In this document: positions 43,779-53,713 of the stretch, piece after piece | How the letters are laid out: every line of letters begins with the position of its first letter | How positions within the stretch are numbered: position 1 is the first letter of the stretch | Assembly (NCBI RefSeq): GCF_003096635.1 | Contig: NZ_QEKV01000003.1 | Coordinates: 124,001-188,000, forward strand | From: Ezakiella coagulans | GTDB taxonomy: Bacteria; Bacillota; Clostridia; Tissierellales; Peptoniphilaceae | Reading direction: 5' to 3' | DNA length: 64,000 nucleotides | The notes under the pieces: generated by a model | Database searches by the model: none | The model's input: the letters and a program-made list of their open reading frames with translations, nothing else | What the model was told of the DNA's origin: nothing | Made by a program: the position numbers and the translations under genes

Positions 43779-43804
43779 CTTCCTGAGGCTAATTGAGATT
43801 AAAG

Positions 43805-45247
43805 TTATTTAGCTAACATTTTTTCATAAATTTTTGTATCGTGGAATGTTCCGGTAAAAAGTTCTGCATGTTTACCAATTGCATATACCGGAATTGGGAC
43901 AGCTGTGTGATCATTTGTTCCAAAAGTTATTCCGCTCTTATTTGCAACAAGTTTTGTTATGGTAATTGCGATTGGATTATATCCGCCGTATTGGAGAGTA
44001 TAATCATCATCCTTTTCAACTTTTTCACCCTTGTTATATTGTTCTATTGATTTTTTTATAAGATTTATTTCTCTTTCACTCAAAACAAATTTATCATCTT
44101 TATCTCCGCTGAATTTAAGTGAAGTATTTTCAGTTATAATCTTTTTGATTTGTTCAAACTTAACCTTTTCGCCTAAGGCTTTTATTTTGTTGTCAAATTC
44201 AACTTGGCTGATTTTTTGACCTCTTAAGATTTCTAGGTTTGTGTTGTAGTGTGTAAGATAATAGCCGAGACTCATGCCGCCGGTTTCGTGGTCTGCTGTA
44301 ACCAAAATCAAAGTTTCCTTAGGGTGTTTGTTGTAGAATTTAATTGCTTCATCAACAGCAAGTTCCAAATCCAAAACATCTCCGTAAGCTGCTCTTGCAT
44401 CGTTTGCGTGGCATGCCCAGTCTATCTTTCCACCTTCTGCCATCATGAAAAATCCCTTTTCATTGTCGAGCACTTCAATGCCTTTTTTGACCATTTCATG
44501 AAGAGTCATATCGCCCTTCTTTTGGTCCATCATATAAGGCATAGCTCCACTGTCTTGAAGTCTTTCAGAAACAGCGTATACTTTTTCTCCCTTTTTAATA
44601 TTTTCAAAATCTTTTCTTGTTTCAGTGATTTTGTATCCTTTATCTTTTAAAATTTGATATAAATCCTTACTCTTTCCGTCTTTTCCCGTTCTTTGACCTA
44701 AGGAGCCCCCTGCGAAATAATCAAAGTTTGAGTCAGCCATTTGCTTTCCGATTTCGTAGTAGTTCTTTCTCGAGTCGACACTTGCATAAAATGCTGCAGG
44801 TGTTGCGTGGTTGAGTGTAACACTGGATAAAATACCAACTTTTCTTCCCGCCTCCTTATACTTTTGTGCAATTGTTTTGAATGATTTCATTAAATCTGTA
44901 TCTTTACAAATAACTCCACTATGGATTTTGTTTCCTGTCGACATTGCTGATGCAGTTGATGCAGAGTCAGGAATAAGACTTGTCTTATCGTGTGTATTTA
45001 CAATTCCGGTGTATGGAAATTTAGAAAAACTAAGTTCTCTTATGGCTGTTTCGCCTTTCTTTTCATTTCCTTCCATCATTTGCGCCAAATTGATTTGTGA
45101 ATATCCCATACCGTCACCGATAAATAAGAAAATATATTTAAGTGGTAACTCTTCTTCTGTTTTTGCTTGTCCGAATGGAGCAAAAATAAGTGCAATTGAT
45201 ATAATAGCAAGTACAATTGCAATTCTTCTAGTAGTTTCTTTTAACAT
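43805..45247 (-). CDS. phoA: Secreted alkaline phosphatase
   Basis: This 480-residue protein has a signal peptide (about 1-28, ending GQA). It has the metal motif FIGDGMGYSQ, the catalytic Ser in PDSASTASAMSTG, and later ligands in GGKIDWACHANDA, TADHETGG and NDHTAVPIPVYAIG. It releases phosphate from esters outside the membrane. A TATAAT lies about 30 bases upstream. No lipobox or LPXTG is seen, so it may be released or held by the signal peptide. It is a single-gene unit. Confidence 0.93.
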   Translation of the reverse strand: MLKETTRRIAIVLAIISIALIFAPFGQAKTEEELPLKYIFLFIGDGMGYSQINLAQMMEGNEKKGETAIRELSFSKFPYTGIVNTHDKTSLIPDSASTASAMSTGNKIHSGVICKDTDLMKSFKTIAQKYKEAGRKVGILSSVTLNHATPAAFYASVDSRKNYYEIGKQMADSNFDYFAGGSLGQRTGKDGKSKDLYQILKDKGYKITETRKDFENIKKGEKVYAVSERLQDSGAMPYMMDQKKGDMTLHEMVKKGIEVLDNEKGFFMMAEGGKIDWACHANDARAAYGDVLDLELAVDEAIKFYNKHPKETLILVTADHETGGMSLGYYLTHYNTNLEILRGQKISQVEFDNKIKALGEKVKFEQIKKIITENTSLKFSGDKDDKFVLSEREINLIKKSIEQYNKGEKVEKDDDYTLQYGGYNPIAITITKLVANKSGITFGTNDHTAVPIPVYAIGKHAELFTGTFHDTKIYEKMLAK

Positions 45248-45321
45248 AACTTCCTCCTCTTTACAACCTTATTATATCCGCAACATGTAAAAAGGGTTTG
45301 ATCAAAGTATTAATTATATGT

Positions 45322-45350
45322 AAAAAATCCCGGGATTTTTCTCCCGGGAT
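45322..45350 (-). terminator. Terminator of the glutamate fermentation operon
   Basis: ATCCCGGGA and TCCCGGGAT pair, followed on the minus strand by a T run, five bases after the last gene. Confidence 0.9.
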
Positions 45351-45354
45351 CATA

Positions 45355-46812
45355 TTATGCTTTATAGATTTTATCCAAGACTTGACCGTCTCTATATTCC
45401 ATATATCCAATTACGCGTTTTGATTCATCGCGTTTCTTTTGTGGAACGCCTGTGAGTGAATCTGAAAGTTCTTTTAATTCTTTTATAGTCATAACTTCAA
45501 TATTATGAGCCTTTAGAGCTTCAATGATGTCTGTTCTGTTTTCATTAACAGCGACCCCTCTTTCAGTTACAAGCACGTCAACTGTACTTCCCGGAGTTGA
45601 GATAACTCCAACTCTGTCAACGATAAGAGGAATTCTCGATTGGAAAAGTTTTGATACGATAATCGAAACTTTTGCTCCGTATGCCGTGTCTTGGTGGCCA
45701 CCTGAGCCGCCCATTATAACACCGTCGTGACCCGTGGTTACGTTTACATTAAAATCGGTATCAACTTCAGTTGCTCCCAAAATTACAAAGTCAAGACTGT
45801 TTACAATTGCATCTTTGTACGGTGATGCATATTTTTCAGCGGACATTGTAATATGTCTCGGATCATTTTTGATATCTTCGGCACTCTTTAGGTCGAAACA
45901 TTGAACGTCATAGATTCTGTCAAAGAGTCCTCTGTTTTTCATATCGCAAAGGTCTCCGGTAACTCCGCCTGATGCAAATTTACCTTTAATGCCTTCTCTT
46001 TCCATATAATCGCCCAAAAATTTCGTTACTGCGAGGCTCACTCCGCCTGCTCCCGATTGATAGCACATGCCTTCTTTAACAAGTCCTGTTGCAACCATAA
46101 CTTCAACAGCTTTTTGTGCAATTCTAAGTCCAACAGGGTCTTTTGTGATTCTCGTAGTTCCCGAAATAATTCCGTTCGGATCGCCAATTGAGTCAACTTT
46201 TAAAATATAATCGATTCTTTCGCTAGGGATTTCTGTCTTTCCTTCGAGCGGAAGAATTGTATCTGTAATTGCAACAGTCTTTTCAGCCATTATCGAATCG
46301 GCAATTGCATAACCCAAAGTTCCACAGAAAGCTTTTCCTTCAGTTGCGGAAATATTTCCGTGAATATCTGTTGAAGGTGCTCCTATAAATGCTACGTCAA
46401 TTTTTATGGAGCCTTCCATAATTGCTCTTGCACGACCGCCGTGTGATTGCATTACGAGAGTTCCCTTTAAATCTCCGTGTGAAATTGCCTCAGCAACCGG
46501 TCCAGACATATATGAAACGATAACGTTTTTGATTGTACCGTCTTTTATTAGAGGGACAATCGGTTCGTGGCATGGGAAAATTGAGGAAGCAACCAAAGTG
46601 ATATCTTTGATGCCTCTTCTTTTAACTTCTTCAAAAACCATATTTAGTACATAGTCACCGTTTCTCAAGTGATGGTGGAAACTTAAAGTTGCTCCGTCTT
46701 TTATTTCGAGCTTATCAAAAAGTTCAGAAATATTTTGAACCATCTTGTTTTCTTTTTCAAGTTTATTTACAGGCTTAAATTCAGCGCTCATATCTTTATT
46801 TAATAAGTCCAT
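45355..46812 (-). CDS. citF: Citrate/citramalate lyase alpha subunit (CoA transferase)
   Basis: This 485-residue CitF-family protein has the family blocks LSFHHHLRNGDYVLN, MSGPVAEAISHGDLKG, SHGGRARAI and GGSGGHQDTAYGAK. It swaps the acyl group on the acyl-carrier subunit. In this operon, next to glutamate mutase and methylaspartase, citramalate is the likely substrate rather than citrate. It overlaps the beta-subunit gene by 17 bases. Confidence 0.9.
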   Translation of the reverse strand: MDLLNKDMSAEFKPVNKLEKENKMVQNISELFDKLEIKDGATLSFHHHLRNGDYVLNMVFEEVKRRGIKDITLVASSIFPCHEPIVPLIKDGTIKNVIVSYMSGPVAEAISHGDLKGTLVMQSHGGRARAIMEGSIKIDVAFIGAPSTDIHGNISATEGKAFCGTLGYAIADSIMAEKTVAITDTILPLEGKTEIPSERIDYILKVDSIGDPNGIISGTTRITKDPVGLRIAQKAVEVMVATGLVKEGMCYQSGAGGVSLAVTKFLGDYMEREGIKGKFASGGVTGDLCDMKNRGLFDRIYDVQCFDLKSAEDIKNDPRHITMSAEKYASPYKDAIVNSLDFVILGATEVDTDFNVNVTTGHDGVIMGGSGGHQDTAYGAKVSIIVSKLFQSRIPLIVDRVGVISTPGSTVDVLVTERGVAVNENRTDIIEALKAHNIEVMTIKELKELSDSLTGVPQKKRDESKRVIGYMEYRDGQVLDKIYKA

Positions 46813-47656
46813 TTAATTCCTCCGTAAATTCTCCGGCTTGTTTTAAAACATCCGTAGCTCTTAGAATAATAGGCTTGTCGACCATCTTTCCGTCGAGACT
46901 GAATGCACCTTTACCTTCTTTTTTAGCTTCTTCGAGTGCTTTAAATACACGCTTTGCATAGTTAATATCTTCTTTTGACGGAGAAAATAACTCATTTACA
47001 TCGTCAACATGTCTAGGTGAGATGAGAGCTTTACCGGTCATTCCCATCGCTTTTGCAAGTTCAGTGTCTTGTCTTAGTCCCGGAATGTCGTCGGTGTCTG
47101 TCCAAGGTGTGTCGACCGCTTGAACGCCTGCAGCTTTTGCAGCTGAAACAATTTTTGCTCTGGCATATTTTATTTCGTCAGATGCCTTTGTTCTCTTTGC
47201 ACCCAAATCGAGTGTAAGGTCTTCAGCACCCAATAGAACTCCTTCCGTTCTCTTAACTTTTGAGAGAATTTCGTAAGCGAGTTCAAGACTTCTTGCAGTT
47301 TCAATAAGTGCAAAAATTCTTAAATCCGTGCCTTCAAGTTTTTTATCCAAAAGTACGATATTGTCCGGATCGGCCTTTGCAAGCATAAGTCCGTTTATCT
47401 TTGCATCTTTTAATGCTTCGACATCGTCGTTAAAAAACGGAGTGTCCGGGGGATTTATTCTCACATAAACATCATATGGTCTATCTTTTTGAAAAGTATT
47501 CAAATAACTTTTTACCATATCCCTTGCCGCATCTTTGTTATCGAGGCTAACAGCGTCTTCGAGGTCAACAATATATGCATCTGCTCCCAAAACATCCATG
47601 CTCATAAGCATGCCCGGATTGTTTCCCGGTATAAAAAGCATCGTCTTATAATTCAT
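46796..47656 (-). CDS. citE: Citrate/citramalate lyase beta subunit
   Basis: This 286-residue CitE-family protein has MLFIPGNNPGMLMSMDVLGADAYIVDLEDAV, with the acidic Mg2+ ligands, and LLGAEDLTLDLGAKRTK. It cleaves the acyl intermediate, citramalyl or citryl, into pyruvate or oxaloacetate and the acetyl carrier. The context favours citramalate. Confidence 0.9.
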   Translation of the reverse strand: MNYKTMLFIPGNNPGMLMSMDVLGADAYIVDLEDAVSLDNKDAARDMVKSYLNTFQKDRPYDVYVRINPPDTPFFNDDVEALKDAKINGLMLAKADPDNIVLLDKKLEGTDLRIFALIETARSLELAYEILSKVKRTEGVLLGAEDLTLDLGAKRTKASDEIKYARAKIVSAAKAAGVQAVDTPWTDTDDIPGLRQDTELAKAMGMTGKALISPRHVDDVNELFSPSKEDINYAKRVFKALEEAKKEGKGAFSLDGKMVDKPIILRATDVLKQAGEFTEELNGLIK

Positions 47657-47924
47657 TTTGTGCCCCCCTCATAACAGCCGTTCTCACTCTTGCTTTGATT
47701 GCAAAAGGAAGTGCTCCTCTGTCATCAATCGAAATATCGCAAGACTTAACTCCGAGTTCTTCGAGTTCTTCCATTACAGATTTTTCAATCGAATCGTAAA
47801 ACATATCCGAAACAACACTTCTTATTTCCAAATTTATTTTTTCGTTATTCGGCTTTATTGAAACCAACAAATCGTTGCTTTCGTAAGAACCTGCTCTCGC
47901 TTCGGTTACTATTTTTCTTTCCAT
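47646..47924 (-). CDS. citD: Citrate/citramalate lyase acyl carrier (gamma) subunit
   Basis: This 92-residue protein has ARAGSYESNDLLVSIKP, where Ser13 is the expected attachment site of the phosphoribosyl-dephospho-CoA group. It carries the acetyl group between the alpha and beta subunits. It overlaps both neighbours. No citC, citX or citG maturation gene is in the window, so activation enzymes must be elsewhere. Confidence 0.9.
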   Translation of the reverse strand: MERKIVTEARAGSYESNDLLVSIKPNNEKINLEIRSVVSDMFYDSIEKSVMEELEELGVKSCDISIDDRGALPFAIKARVRTAVMRGAQNEL

Positions 47925-48466
47925 TTAAGATACTCCTCCACACCTTCTTCATAAAGGTTGTTTCCATTTGAATCTATAATTACGGTTGCCGGAAAATCTT
48001 CAACTTCAAGTCTTCTGAATGCTTCGGCACCCAAATCTTCGTATGCGATGATATCGCATTTTTTTATTCTATCTTTTATAATTGCCGCTGCTCCGCCGAT
48101 TGCTGCAAAATAAACAGAACCTGTTTCTTTAATCTTGTCGATAACTTCTTGATTTCTTCTGCCCTTTCCGATCATGCCGAGTACGCCCCAGTCCATGAGT
48201 GTAGGAGAAAATGGATCCATACGGTAGCTGGATGTTGGTCCTGCACTACCGATTACATCTCCAGGTGCTGTCGGTGTCGGTCCGACATAATAAATACATG
48301 CTCCCTTAGGATCGAACGGAAGCTCGCGTCCTGCTTTATAATCTTCAACAAGTCTTGCGTGACCTGCGTCTCTTGCTGTATAAATAACGCCCGAAATAGT
48401 AACGTTATCTCCGGACTTCAAATCTTTTAAGTCTTCTTTAGTAAATGGAGTGGTCAAATGTTTCAT
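47909..48466 (-). CDS. Fumarase-type hydro-lyase beta subunit, probable mesaconase
   Basis: This 185-residue protein matches the C-terminal part of class I fumarases (SGVIYTARDAGHARL, YYVGPTPTAPGDVIGSAGPTSSYRMD). It pairs with the alpha subunit encoded nine bases upstream. Between methylaspartase and citramalate lyase genes, hydration of mesaconate to citramalate is the most likely job; fumarate hydration may also occur. Confidence 0.85.
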   Translation of the reverse strand: MKHLTTPFTKEDLKDLKSGDNVTISGVIYTARDAGHARLVEDYKAGRELPFDPKGACIYYVGPTPTAPGDVIGSAGPTSSYRMDPFSPTLMDWGVLGMIGKGRRNQEVIDKIKETGSVYFAAIGGAAAIIKDRIKKCDIIAYEDLGAEAFRRLEVEDFPATVIIDSNGNNLYEEGVEEYLKWKEK

Positions 48467-48475
48467 AATACACCT

Positions 48476-49318
48476 CTAAAACTTCCTTGATTCGTGACGA
48501 GTTGCATGACAGTTGATATTAACAGCAACAGGCAAACCCGCAATGTGCGTTGGATACTTTTCAATTAAAACTCTCAAACAAGTTGTCTTTCCTCCGAAAC
48601 CTTGAGGTCCGATACCAAGATTGTTAATCATTTCTTCAAGTTTTATTTCAAGGTCCTTATAAAATGGATCTTCATTGTAAGATTCAAGATTTCTCATAAG
48701 AGCTTTTTTTGCAAGAAGTGTTGATCTGTCAAAACTTCCACCGATACCTACGCCCACAACAATAGGCGGACATGCATTAGGTCCTGCGAGCTTTGCGGTT
48801 TCAACCACAAAATCTATAACACCTTGAAGTCCGTCTGCCGGTCTTAACATCTTTTGTCTTGACATGTTTTCAGAGCCGAATCCTTTAGCTGCAACCGTTA
48901 TTTCAAAAGTATCTCCCGGCACAATTTCATAGTTTATAAGTCCCGGTGTATTGTCATTTGTGTTTACTCTTTGAATCGGGTCCTTAACTACGGACTTTCT
49001 CAAATATCCATCTGTATATCCTTGACGGATTCCTTCGTTTATAGCATCTTCAATATATCCGCCTTCAAACTTTACATCTTGTCCCATCTTTACAAAAACA
49101 ACAACCATTCCCGTGTCTTGGCACATAGGAATCTTCTTTTCGAATGCAAGTTCGTCATTTGCAATAATTGTATCGAGAGTTTCTCTTGCGAGTTGCCAAT
49201 CTTCATGTGATCTCTTGTCTTTAAGAGATTTCATAACGTCACTAGGAAGATTGTGACTCATGGAAATGCACATTTCCTTTACAGCTTCAGTAATATCTTT
49301 TGTATTAATCGTCTTCAT
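48476..49318 (-). CDS. Fumarase-type hydro-lyase alpha subunit, probable mesaconase
   Basis: This 280-residue protein matches the N-terminal part of class I Fe-S fumarases. It has candidate [4Fe-4S] ligands in MCQDTGM, NACPP and KTTCL, and GVGIGGSFDRSTLLAKKAL. A GGGGGG Shine-Dalgarno precedes the ATG. Two hairpins in the 153-base gap upstream may set its expression relative to methylaspartase. Confidence 0.87.
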   Translation of the reverse strand: MKTINTKDITEAVKEMCISMSHNLPSDVMKSLKDKRSHEDWQLARETLDTIIANDELAFEKKIPMCQDTGMVVVFVKMGQDVKFEGGYIEDAINEGIRQGYTDGYLRKSVVKDPIQRVNTNDNTPGLINYEIVPGDTFEITVAAKGFGSENMSRQKMLRPADGLQGVIDFVVETAKLAGPNACPPIVVGVGIGGSFDRSTLLAKKALMRNLESYNEDPFYKDLEIKLEEMINNLGIGPQGFGGKTTCLRVLIEKYPTHIAGLPVAVNINCHATRHESRKF

Positions 49319-49337
49319 TATTTCCCCCCTATGTAGG

Positions 49338-49400
49338 AAAAAGATTTAATCTTTTTAATTTTAGTTTTCGCTCGGAGCGACAAACGACGCTCCAAGCGAA
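49338..49400 (-). promoter_or_regulatory. Two intercistronic hairpins
   Basis: TTCGCTcGGAGCG (49367-49379) pairs with CGCTCCaAGCGAA (49388-49400). A smaller AAAAGATT/AATCTTTTT stem (49338-49356) follows on the minus strand. They lie inside the operon. They may stabilise the glm-mal part of the mRNA, or partly terminate. Confidence 0.5.
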
Positions 49401-49471
49401 TATAAATACATAAATCACGAACTATATATTTAAGCAACCAAAACTATCGAAACTAAATCTTTAGTGTTATC

Positions 49472-50725
49472 TTATTTCTTTAAATTTTTTCTCATTTCAA
49501 CAAGTCTTACAACACGGTTCATTTCGTTGTTTACAAGCATAATACCTTCGTCAACGCCCATGCCCGGTTTTGCAAGTTGTTGTAAAGCACCTGCTGCCAT
49601 TGCGATGTCAGTAATGATTTCAGCTGATCTTGAAGTTTCATTACATGTTCCGCCGCAGTATGCTCCGACTTTATTGTCGCGGCAATATTTGATTGCCTTG
49701 ATTGTATTGTTGATACCGCCTAAGTCAGGTGTCTTAATTTGGATAACATGTCCTGCACCTGCGTCTACGAAGTCAACTACGTCTTCGTATGTGTTGCACC
49801 ATTCGTCAGCTACAAGTTCAACATGTGTTCCGTCTTCATCGAGTTTCTTTGTAAGAGCTGCCAAAACGTCAATTTGTTTTTGTCTTTCGCCACAATCCAT
49901 AGGTCCTTCGATTCTAACCTTAAATGGAGCAGCAGCTTTTTCAACTTTCTTCATATATTCAGCCATTTTTTCTACATCGTTATTAAATACGTCACCGATT
50001 GTTCCATAAACGTCGATGTGGAAAATTGGATTGTAGTCAGGATTTTGACGCATTGTCTTAATTCTGTCTCTTAACCATTCAATATATTCAAGAAGGAGTT
50101 CACCGTTCTTACCTGTCTTTTCTTCAACGTTGTTGAACAATCCGTGAGGTAAAACATCAGCTTCTTTGATAATCATCTTGTCTGCGTTTGAGTATCTGTC
50201 ATCGCCTGATTGTGCGAAAATTGGAACACGCTTGATTTCAATACCTGTATTGTATTCATCTCTAACGATTTCAGCACGTGTAACATGTTTAGCTTTTGCA
50301 GTTGCATCGAGTAAAGCTTGTGTAATACCGTATCTGATTGCTGTGTGTAGTCTGTGTCCATCAATTTGGAGGTGATCCATTTCTTCAGCTAATTCTTTGA
50401 ATGAATCTACGTCACGTCCAACCAAATTTTCTTTGATCGGTCCTTCAATAAGAGGGATATAATCCTTTGCAAGGAAAAGTGGATCACGTCCGCCTGCTCC
50501 TGAATATTGAACAGCTGCACAGTCTCCCCATGCGATTTGTCCGTCTTCCAAAACAAGTAGAACACTGATTGCTTCACCCGGCATTCTAATGCTTGTGAAT
50601 CCTTCTGTTACAGGGTCTCCGACATAGAACATTCCGTCGTGTTTTGCACCCATCTTAATTGCCTTTTGGTCATCAAAGTAAAATCCGGTTTTGCCCGCAC
50701 TTGCTACTACATCTACAATTTTCAT
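49472..50725 (-). CDS. mal: Methylaspartate ammonia-lyase
   Basis: This 417-residue enolase-superfamily enzyme (about 413 in Clostridium tetanomorphum) has the catalytic Lys in IQIKTPDLGGINNTI and the His in NPIFHIDVYGTIGD. It also has the metal-binding region HVELVADEWCNT. It removes ammonia from 3-methylaspartate to give mesaconate. GGAGAAT precedes the ATG. It follows glutamate mutase genes directly. Confidence 0.95.
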   Translation of the reverse strand: MKIVDVVASAGKTGFYFDDQKAIKMGAKHDGMFYVGDPVTEGFTSIRMPGEAISVLLVLEDGQIAWGDCAAVQYSGAGGRDPLFLAKDYIPLIEGPIKENLVGRDVDSFKELAEEMDHLQIDGHRLHTAIRYGITQALLDATAKAKHVTRAEIVRDEYNTGIEIKRVPIFAQSGDDRYSNADKMIIKEADVLPHGLFNNVEEKTGKNGELLLEYIEWLRDRIKTMRQNPDYNPIFHIDVYGTIGDVFNNDVEKMAEYMKKVEKAAAPFKVRIEGPMDCGERQKQIDVLAALTKKLDEDGTHVELVADEWCNTYEDVVDFVDAGAGHVIQIKTPDLGGINNTIKAIKYCRDNKVGAYCGGTCNETSRSAEIITDIAMAAGALQQLAKPGMGVDEGIMLVNNEMNRVVRLVEMRKNLKK

Positions 50726-50791
50726 AGTATAATTCTCCTTTTTAAATAAATATTGTAACTCGAAAATATAATCGGCATTTTGCCAACTAAA

Positions 50792-52246
50792 CTACTTTTG
50801 AGGTCTGCCTATGAGCTTACCAAGTCCAACAGCAAATATATCATCAACAGTCATTTGGAAACTTGGCTCACGACCTTCGTCTTTACCACGTTTTTCCAAT
50901 TTTTCCCTGTTAATATCTTTAACTTCCTTACTAAATGGAACATTTCCGAAATCCAAATATCTTACGCAACCTTCAAAGTCACGAGCCGGCATAACAAGGC
51001 CCTTGTTATATCTTGACGGTGCGAACGGAACGTCGAGAACACCTGCTTCGAAAGCTTTGATTGTTCCGACTGCCAAGTCGCCGTTTCCAAGTTTGAAAAC
51101 AGTATCCATGATTTCTTTTGTTTCAAGTTTAATAAGATCAATTTCATCTTGAAGTCTCTTGCATGTAAGAAGTCTTTGTCCTTCAAGCATATTTAAAACC
51201 ATCTTTGTGGTTCTGATACCTTGTGCGTTTGCTTCCTTCGTAGGAATACCGAAAGCTTCGTGCGGCGTCTTTACAATAACTTTTGTTGCACCTGCGAGAG
51301 CTGCCGTAGCACTACCCCATGCGATAACTCCGAATGCCTTTGCTTCATCTTGCGGGAATCCACCCATCCATTGGTGGAAAACCGTTGTAACACAACAGTC
51401 GTCATATCCGTATTCTTTAAGATAAGCTTCGGTTTGTTCTTCAAGAGCTCTTATAGCTGCAACGTCTTGATAGAGGTTGCCGCATTGTCCGTATCCGACT
51501 GTGATACTCTTTACACCTTGTTCAGCAGCTAAAAGTGCTTCGATTATTCCGATTGTGTTTGAATTGCTCGGTGGAACAAGTGTACCTGTCAATGGTCCGA
51601 ACGGTTCACGGTTAATTTCAACGCCGTTTTCTTCATAGAATCCGACAAGTCTGTCGCAATATTGCCAGTCAATCAATGACTTTTCAATTGAAACACTCTT
51701 TGCGTAAGGAACATTGTATGAAATACATCCGCCTTCGTTTGAAGTATATCCTCCGGCATGCATAACTTCTGCAAGAAGTCTTGCGTCAGGTGTACCATGT
51801 CTCATTTGAACAGGTAAGTCAACTGCTTCAACAACTTGTCTTGCTCCGTGAACGCCGTGGTTAACTCCAGGGAAGCCGTTTAATAAAGATCTACCGGCAG
51901 CTTTAGATTGGTCGATACCTCTTTGGCATTCTTCGTATCTGTTTTGACGTGAGTATGCGTCAATTGTTGACGGCAAGAAGTCTGCTCCACCTTCGTTTTG
52001 TAAGTGAAGAAGAAGCTTTATATGTTCATCTATAAGAGCAACCCCCGCTCTCGGTTCGGCTGTCGTAATACCTTTTTCTTTTGCTTTTCTTATTTTCTTT
52101 GCAAAGTTTTTGTGGTCCGGCAATCTCTTTAAATAATCAACTGCCTCTTTTAAATCTACATCTTTTCCTGTGGGCCATCCACGAAGAACTTCTTCTCTCG
52201 TTTCAAAGAATTCTGCATCGGACCATTTTTTATTTTGAACTTTCAT
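50792..52246 (-). CDS. glmE: Glutamate mutase epsilon (large) subunit
   Basis: This 484-residue TIM-barrel subunit of adenosylcobalamin-dependent glutamate mutase has [59 protein letters not shown] and [14 protein letters not shown]. It rearranges L-glutamate to (2S,3S)-3-methylaspartate together with GlmS. Length matches the family (483 in C. tetanomorphum and C. cochlearium). Confidence 0.96.
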   Translation of the reverse strand: MKVQNKKWSDAEFFETREEVLRGWPTGKDVDLKEAVDYLKRLPDHKNFAKKIRKAKEKGITTAEPRAGVALIDEHIKLLLHLQNEGGADFLPSTIDAYSRQNRYEECQRGIDQSKAAGRSLLNGFPGVNHGVHGARQVVEAVDLPVQMRHGTPDARLLAEVMHAGGYTSNEGGCISYNVPYAKSVSIEKSLIDWQYCDRLVGFYEENGVEINREPFGPLTGTLVPPSNSNTIGIIEALLAAEQGVKSITVGYGQCGNLYQDVAAIRALEEQTEAYLKEYGYDDCCVTTVFHQWMGGFPQDEAKAFGVIAWGSATAALAGATKVIVKTPHEAFGIPTKEANAQGIRTTKMVLNMLEGQRLLTCKRLQDEIDLIKLETKEIMDTVFKLGNGDLAVGTIKAFEAGVLDVPFAPSRYNKGLVMPARDFEGCVRYLDFGNVPFSKEVKDINREKLEKRGKDEGREPSFQMTVDDIFAVGLGKLIGRPQK

Positions 52247-52254
52247 TTATCCTC

Positions 52255-53685
52255 CTAGATCATTGCCGGTTCATCTTCTTCCGGCATGCTCGTATTTTTT
52301 ACCTTTGTATCTAAAATATATTTCTTCATAATTCTTATCGCCATATCAGGGTCAATCATTGTTAAAAGTCCCATTGCGGAAAGAATATATCTCTTATCTA
52401 CATAATAATCAGGAAATCTCGGTTTTAAACTGTTTAAGTCGTCCGGTCTGAAACTTGCGGCGCTTAAAATTTCGTCGAAATTGTCGGAGTTTACAATAAC
52501 TCCTCCGGTTCCAATCAAAATTTTTACATCGGAGAGGTCCTTGCCCCTTTGAGAATAAACAACTCCGGTCGTGCTGTAGACAGGTTCTACAACCCCTGCG
52601 TGCCTCTTTACACTGAGGTCGACACAAATTTTTGCCATAGCTTCGTCAAACGCAATATCTTCAGGTGTTGTACTTACAAAAGATGTATTCTCATATCTCT
52701 TTAAATATTCTTCTTCAGGGTTATATTTTGAAACGTCCAAATATTTTCTGAGCATTCTCATACCGCTTGCTTCATAAACACTCATCGAGCTATATCTCAT
52801 GCCGAGGTCGCCCTCAACAGTTCTCTTTGCAAACGGTTCCTCAAGACCTACTGTGAAAACTCCCGGCTTTGTCGGGTCTCCCCAACCGACGGTGTGAATG
52901 TCGGTTGTAGCTCCACCGACGTCGACAACGATAAGATCGCCGACCCCTTCTTCATTTGTTGTGCCTTTTGAAAGAACTTCCGCAGCTTTCAATACTGATT
53001 GCGGTGTCGGCATTGCAACGCTCGAAATTTCACTTTCAACGTTTTTCATGCCCTTTGCTTTTGTGATATTTCCCATAAAGATTTCACGAATTGTTTCTCT
53101 CGCAGGTTCAACGTTGATTTCATTGATTTTAGGCATTACATTTTCTGTAAAATAAAGATTGTCCTTGCCTTCAAAAATTTTCTTTATGTCATCTTCAGCC
53201 GATTTGTTTCCGGCAACAACAATAGGAATTTTTATGTCGTGCTCAAGAAGACCCTTTGCGTTGTGAATAATTGTTTCAGTGTTTCCTCCGTCCGTGCCCC
53301 CTGCAAGCAAAATTATGTCAGCATTTGAAATGGCAATTTTTTCAAATTCACTTGAGTTTAATTTGAATGCATAGTTTGCAATAACTCTTGCACCCGCTCC
53401 AAGAGCGGCTCTTTTTGCAGCTTCCGCTGTCAAATCCGGAACAAGACCGATTGAAATCATCTTGAGTCCACCCGCTGCGGAAGAACATGCCAAAGTCTTA
53501 ACAACTTCATAGTCCCCTCCGACTTTCTCGTTCAATTCGTTAATTGCTTTTTCATAACCGTATTTTACATCCGTGCCGACAGTAGTATAACTTTTTGCCG
53601 TTGCTACAATCTCTTCTTTTTCAATGTCTATCAACGTAAGCTTTGTAAATGTGCTTCCAAAATCGATAAATTTATAAGTTTTCAT
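52255..53685 (-). CDS. glmL: Glutamate mutase-associated MutL/GlmL protein
   Basis: This 476-residue actin/Hsp70-fold ATPase-like protein has FIDFGSTFTKLTLIDIE, LLAGGTDGGNTETI and IVVDVGGATTDIHTVG. It lies between the two mutase subunits as usual, probably acting as a reactivase or chaperone for the B12 enzyme. Eight bases separate it from glmE. Confidence 0.93.
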   Translation of the reverse strand: MKTYKFIDFGSTFTKLTLIDIEKEEIVATAKSYTTVGTDVKYGYEKAINELNEKVGGDYEVVKTLACSSAAGGLKMISIGLVPDLTAEAAKRAALGAGARVIANYAFKLNSSEFEKIAISNADIILLAGGTDGGNTETIIHNAKGLLEHDIKIPIVVAGNKSAEDDIKKIFEGKDNLYFTENVMPKINEINVEPARETIREIFMGNITKAKGMKNVESEISSVAMPTPQSVLKAAEVLSKGTTNEEGVGDLIVVDVGGATTDIHTVGWGDPTKPGVFTVGLEEPFAKRTVEGDLGMRYSSMSVYEASGMRMLRKYLDVSKYNPEEEYLKRYENTSFVSTTPEDIAFDEAMAKICVDLSVKRHAGVVEPVYSTTGVVYSQRGKDLSDVKILIGTGGVIVNSDNFDEILSAASFRPDDLNSLKPRFPDYYVDKRYILSAMGLLTMIDPDMAIRIMKKYILDTKVKNTSMPEEDEPAMI

Positions 53686-53713
53686 AAACCTCTGTCCTAA
53701 TTAATTTTGATAA

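Noticed and set aside
47909-49318. Plain fumarase of the citric acid cycle
   Set aside because: The family match is genuine, but position between methylaspartase and citramalate-lyase-type genes makes mesaconase the better reading; activity on fumarate is not excluded.
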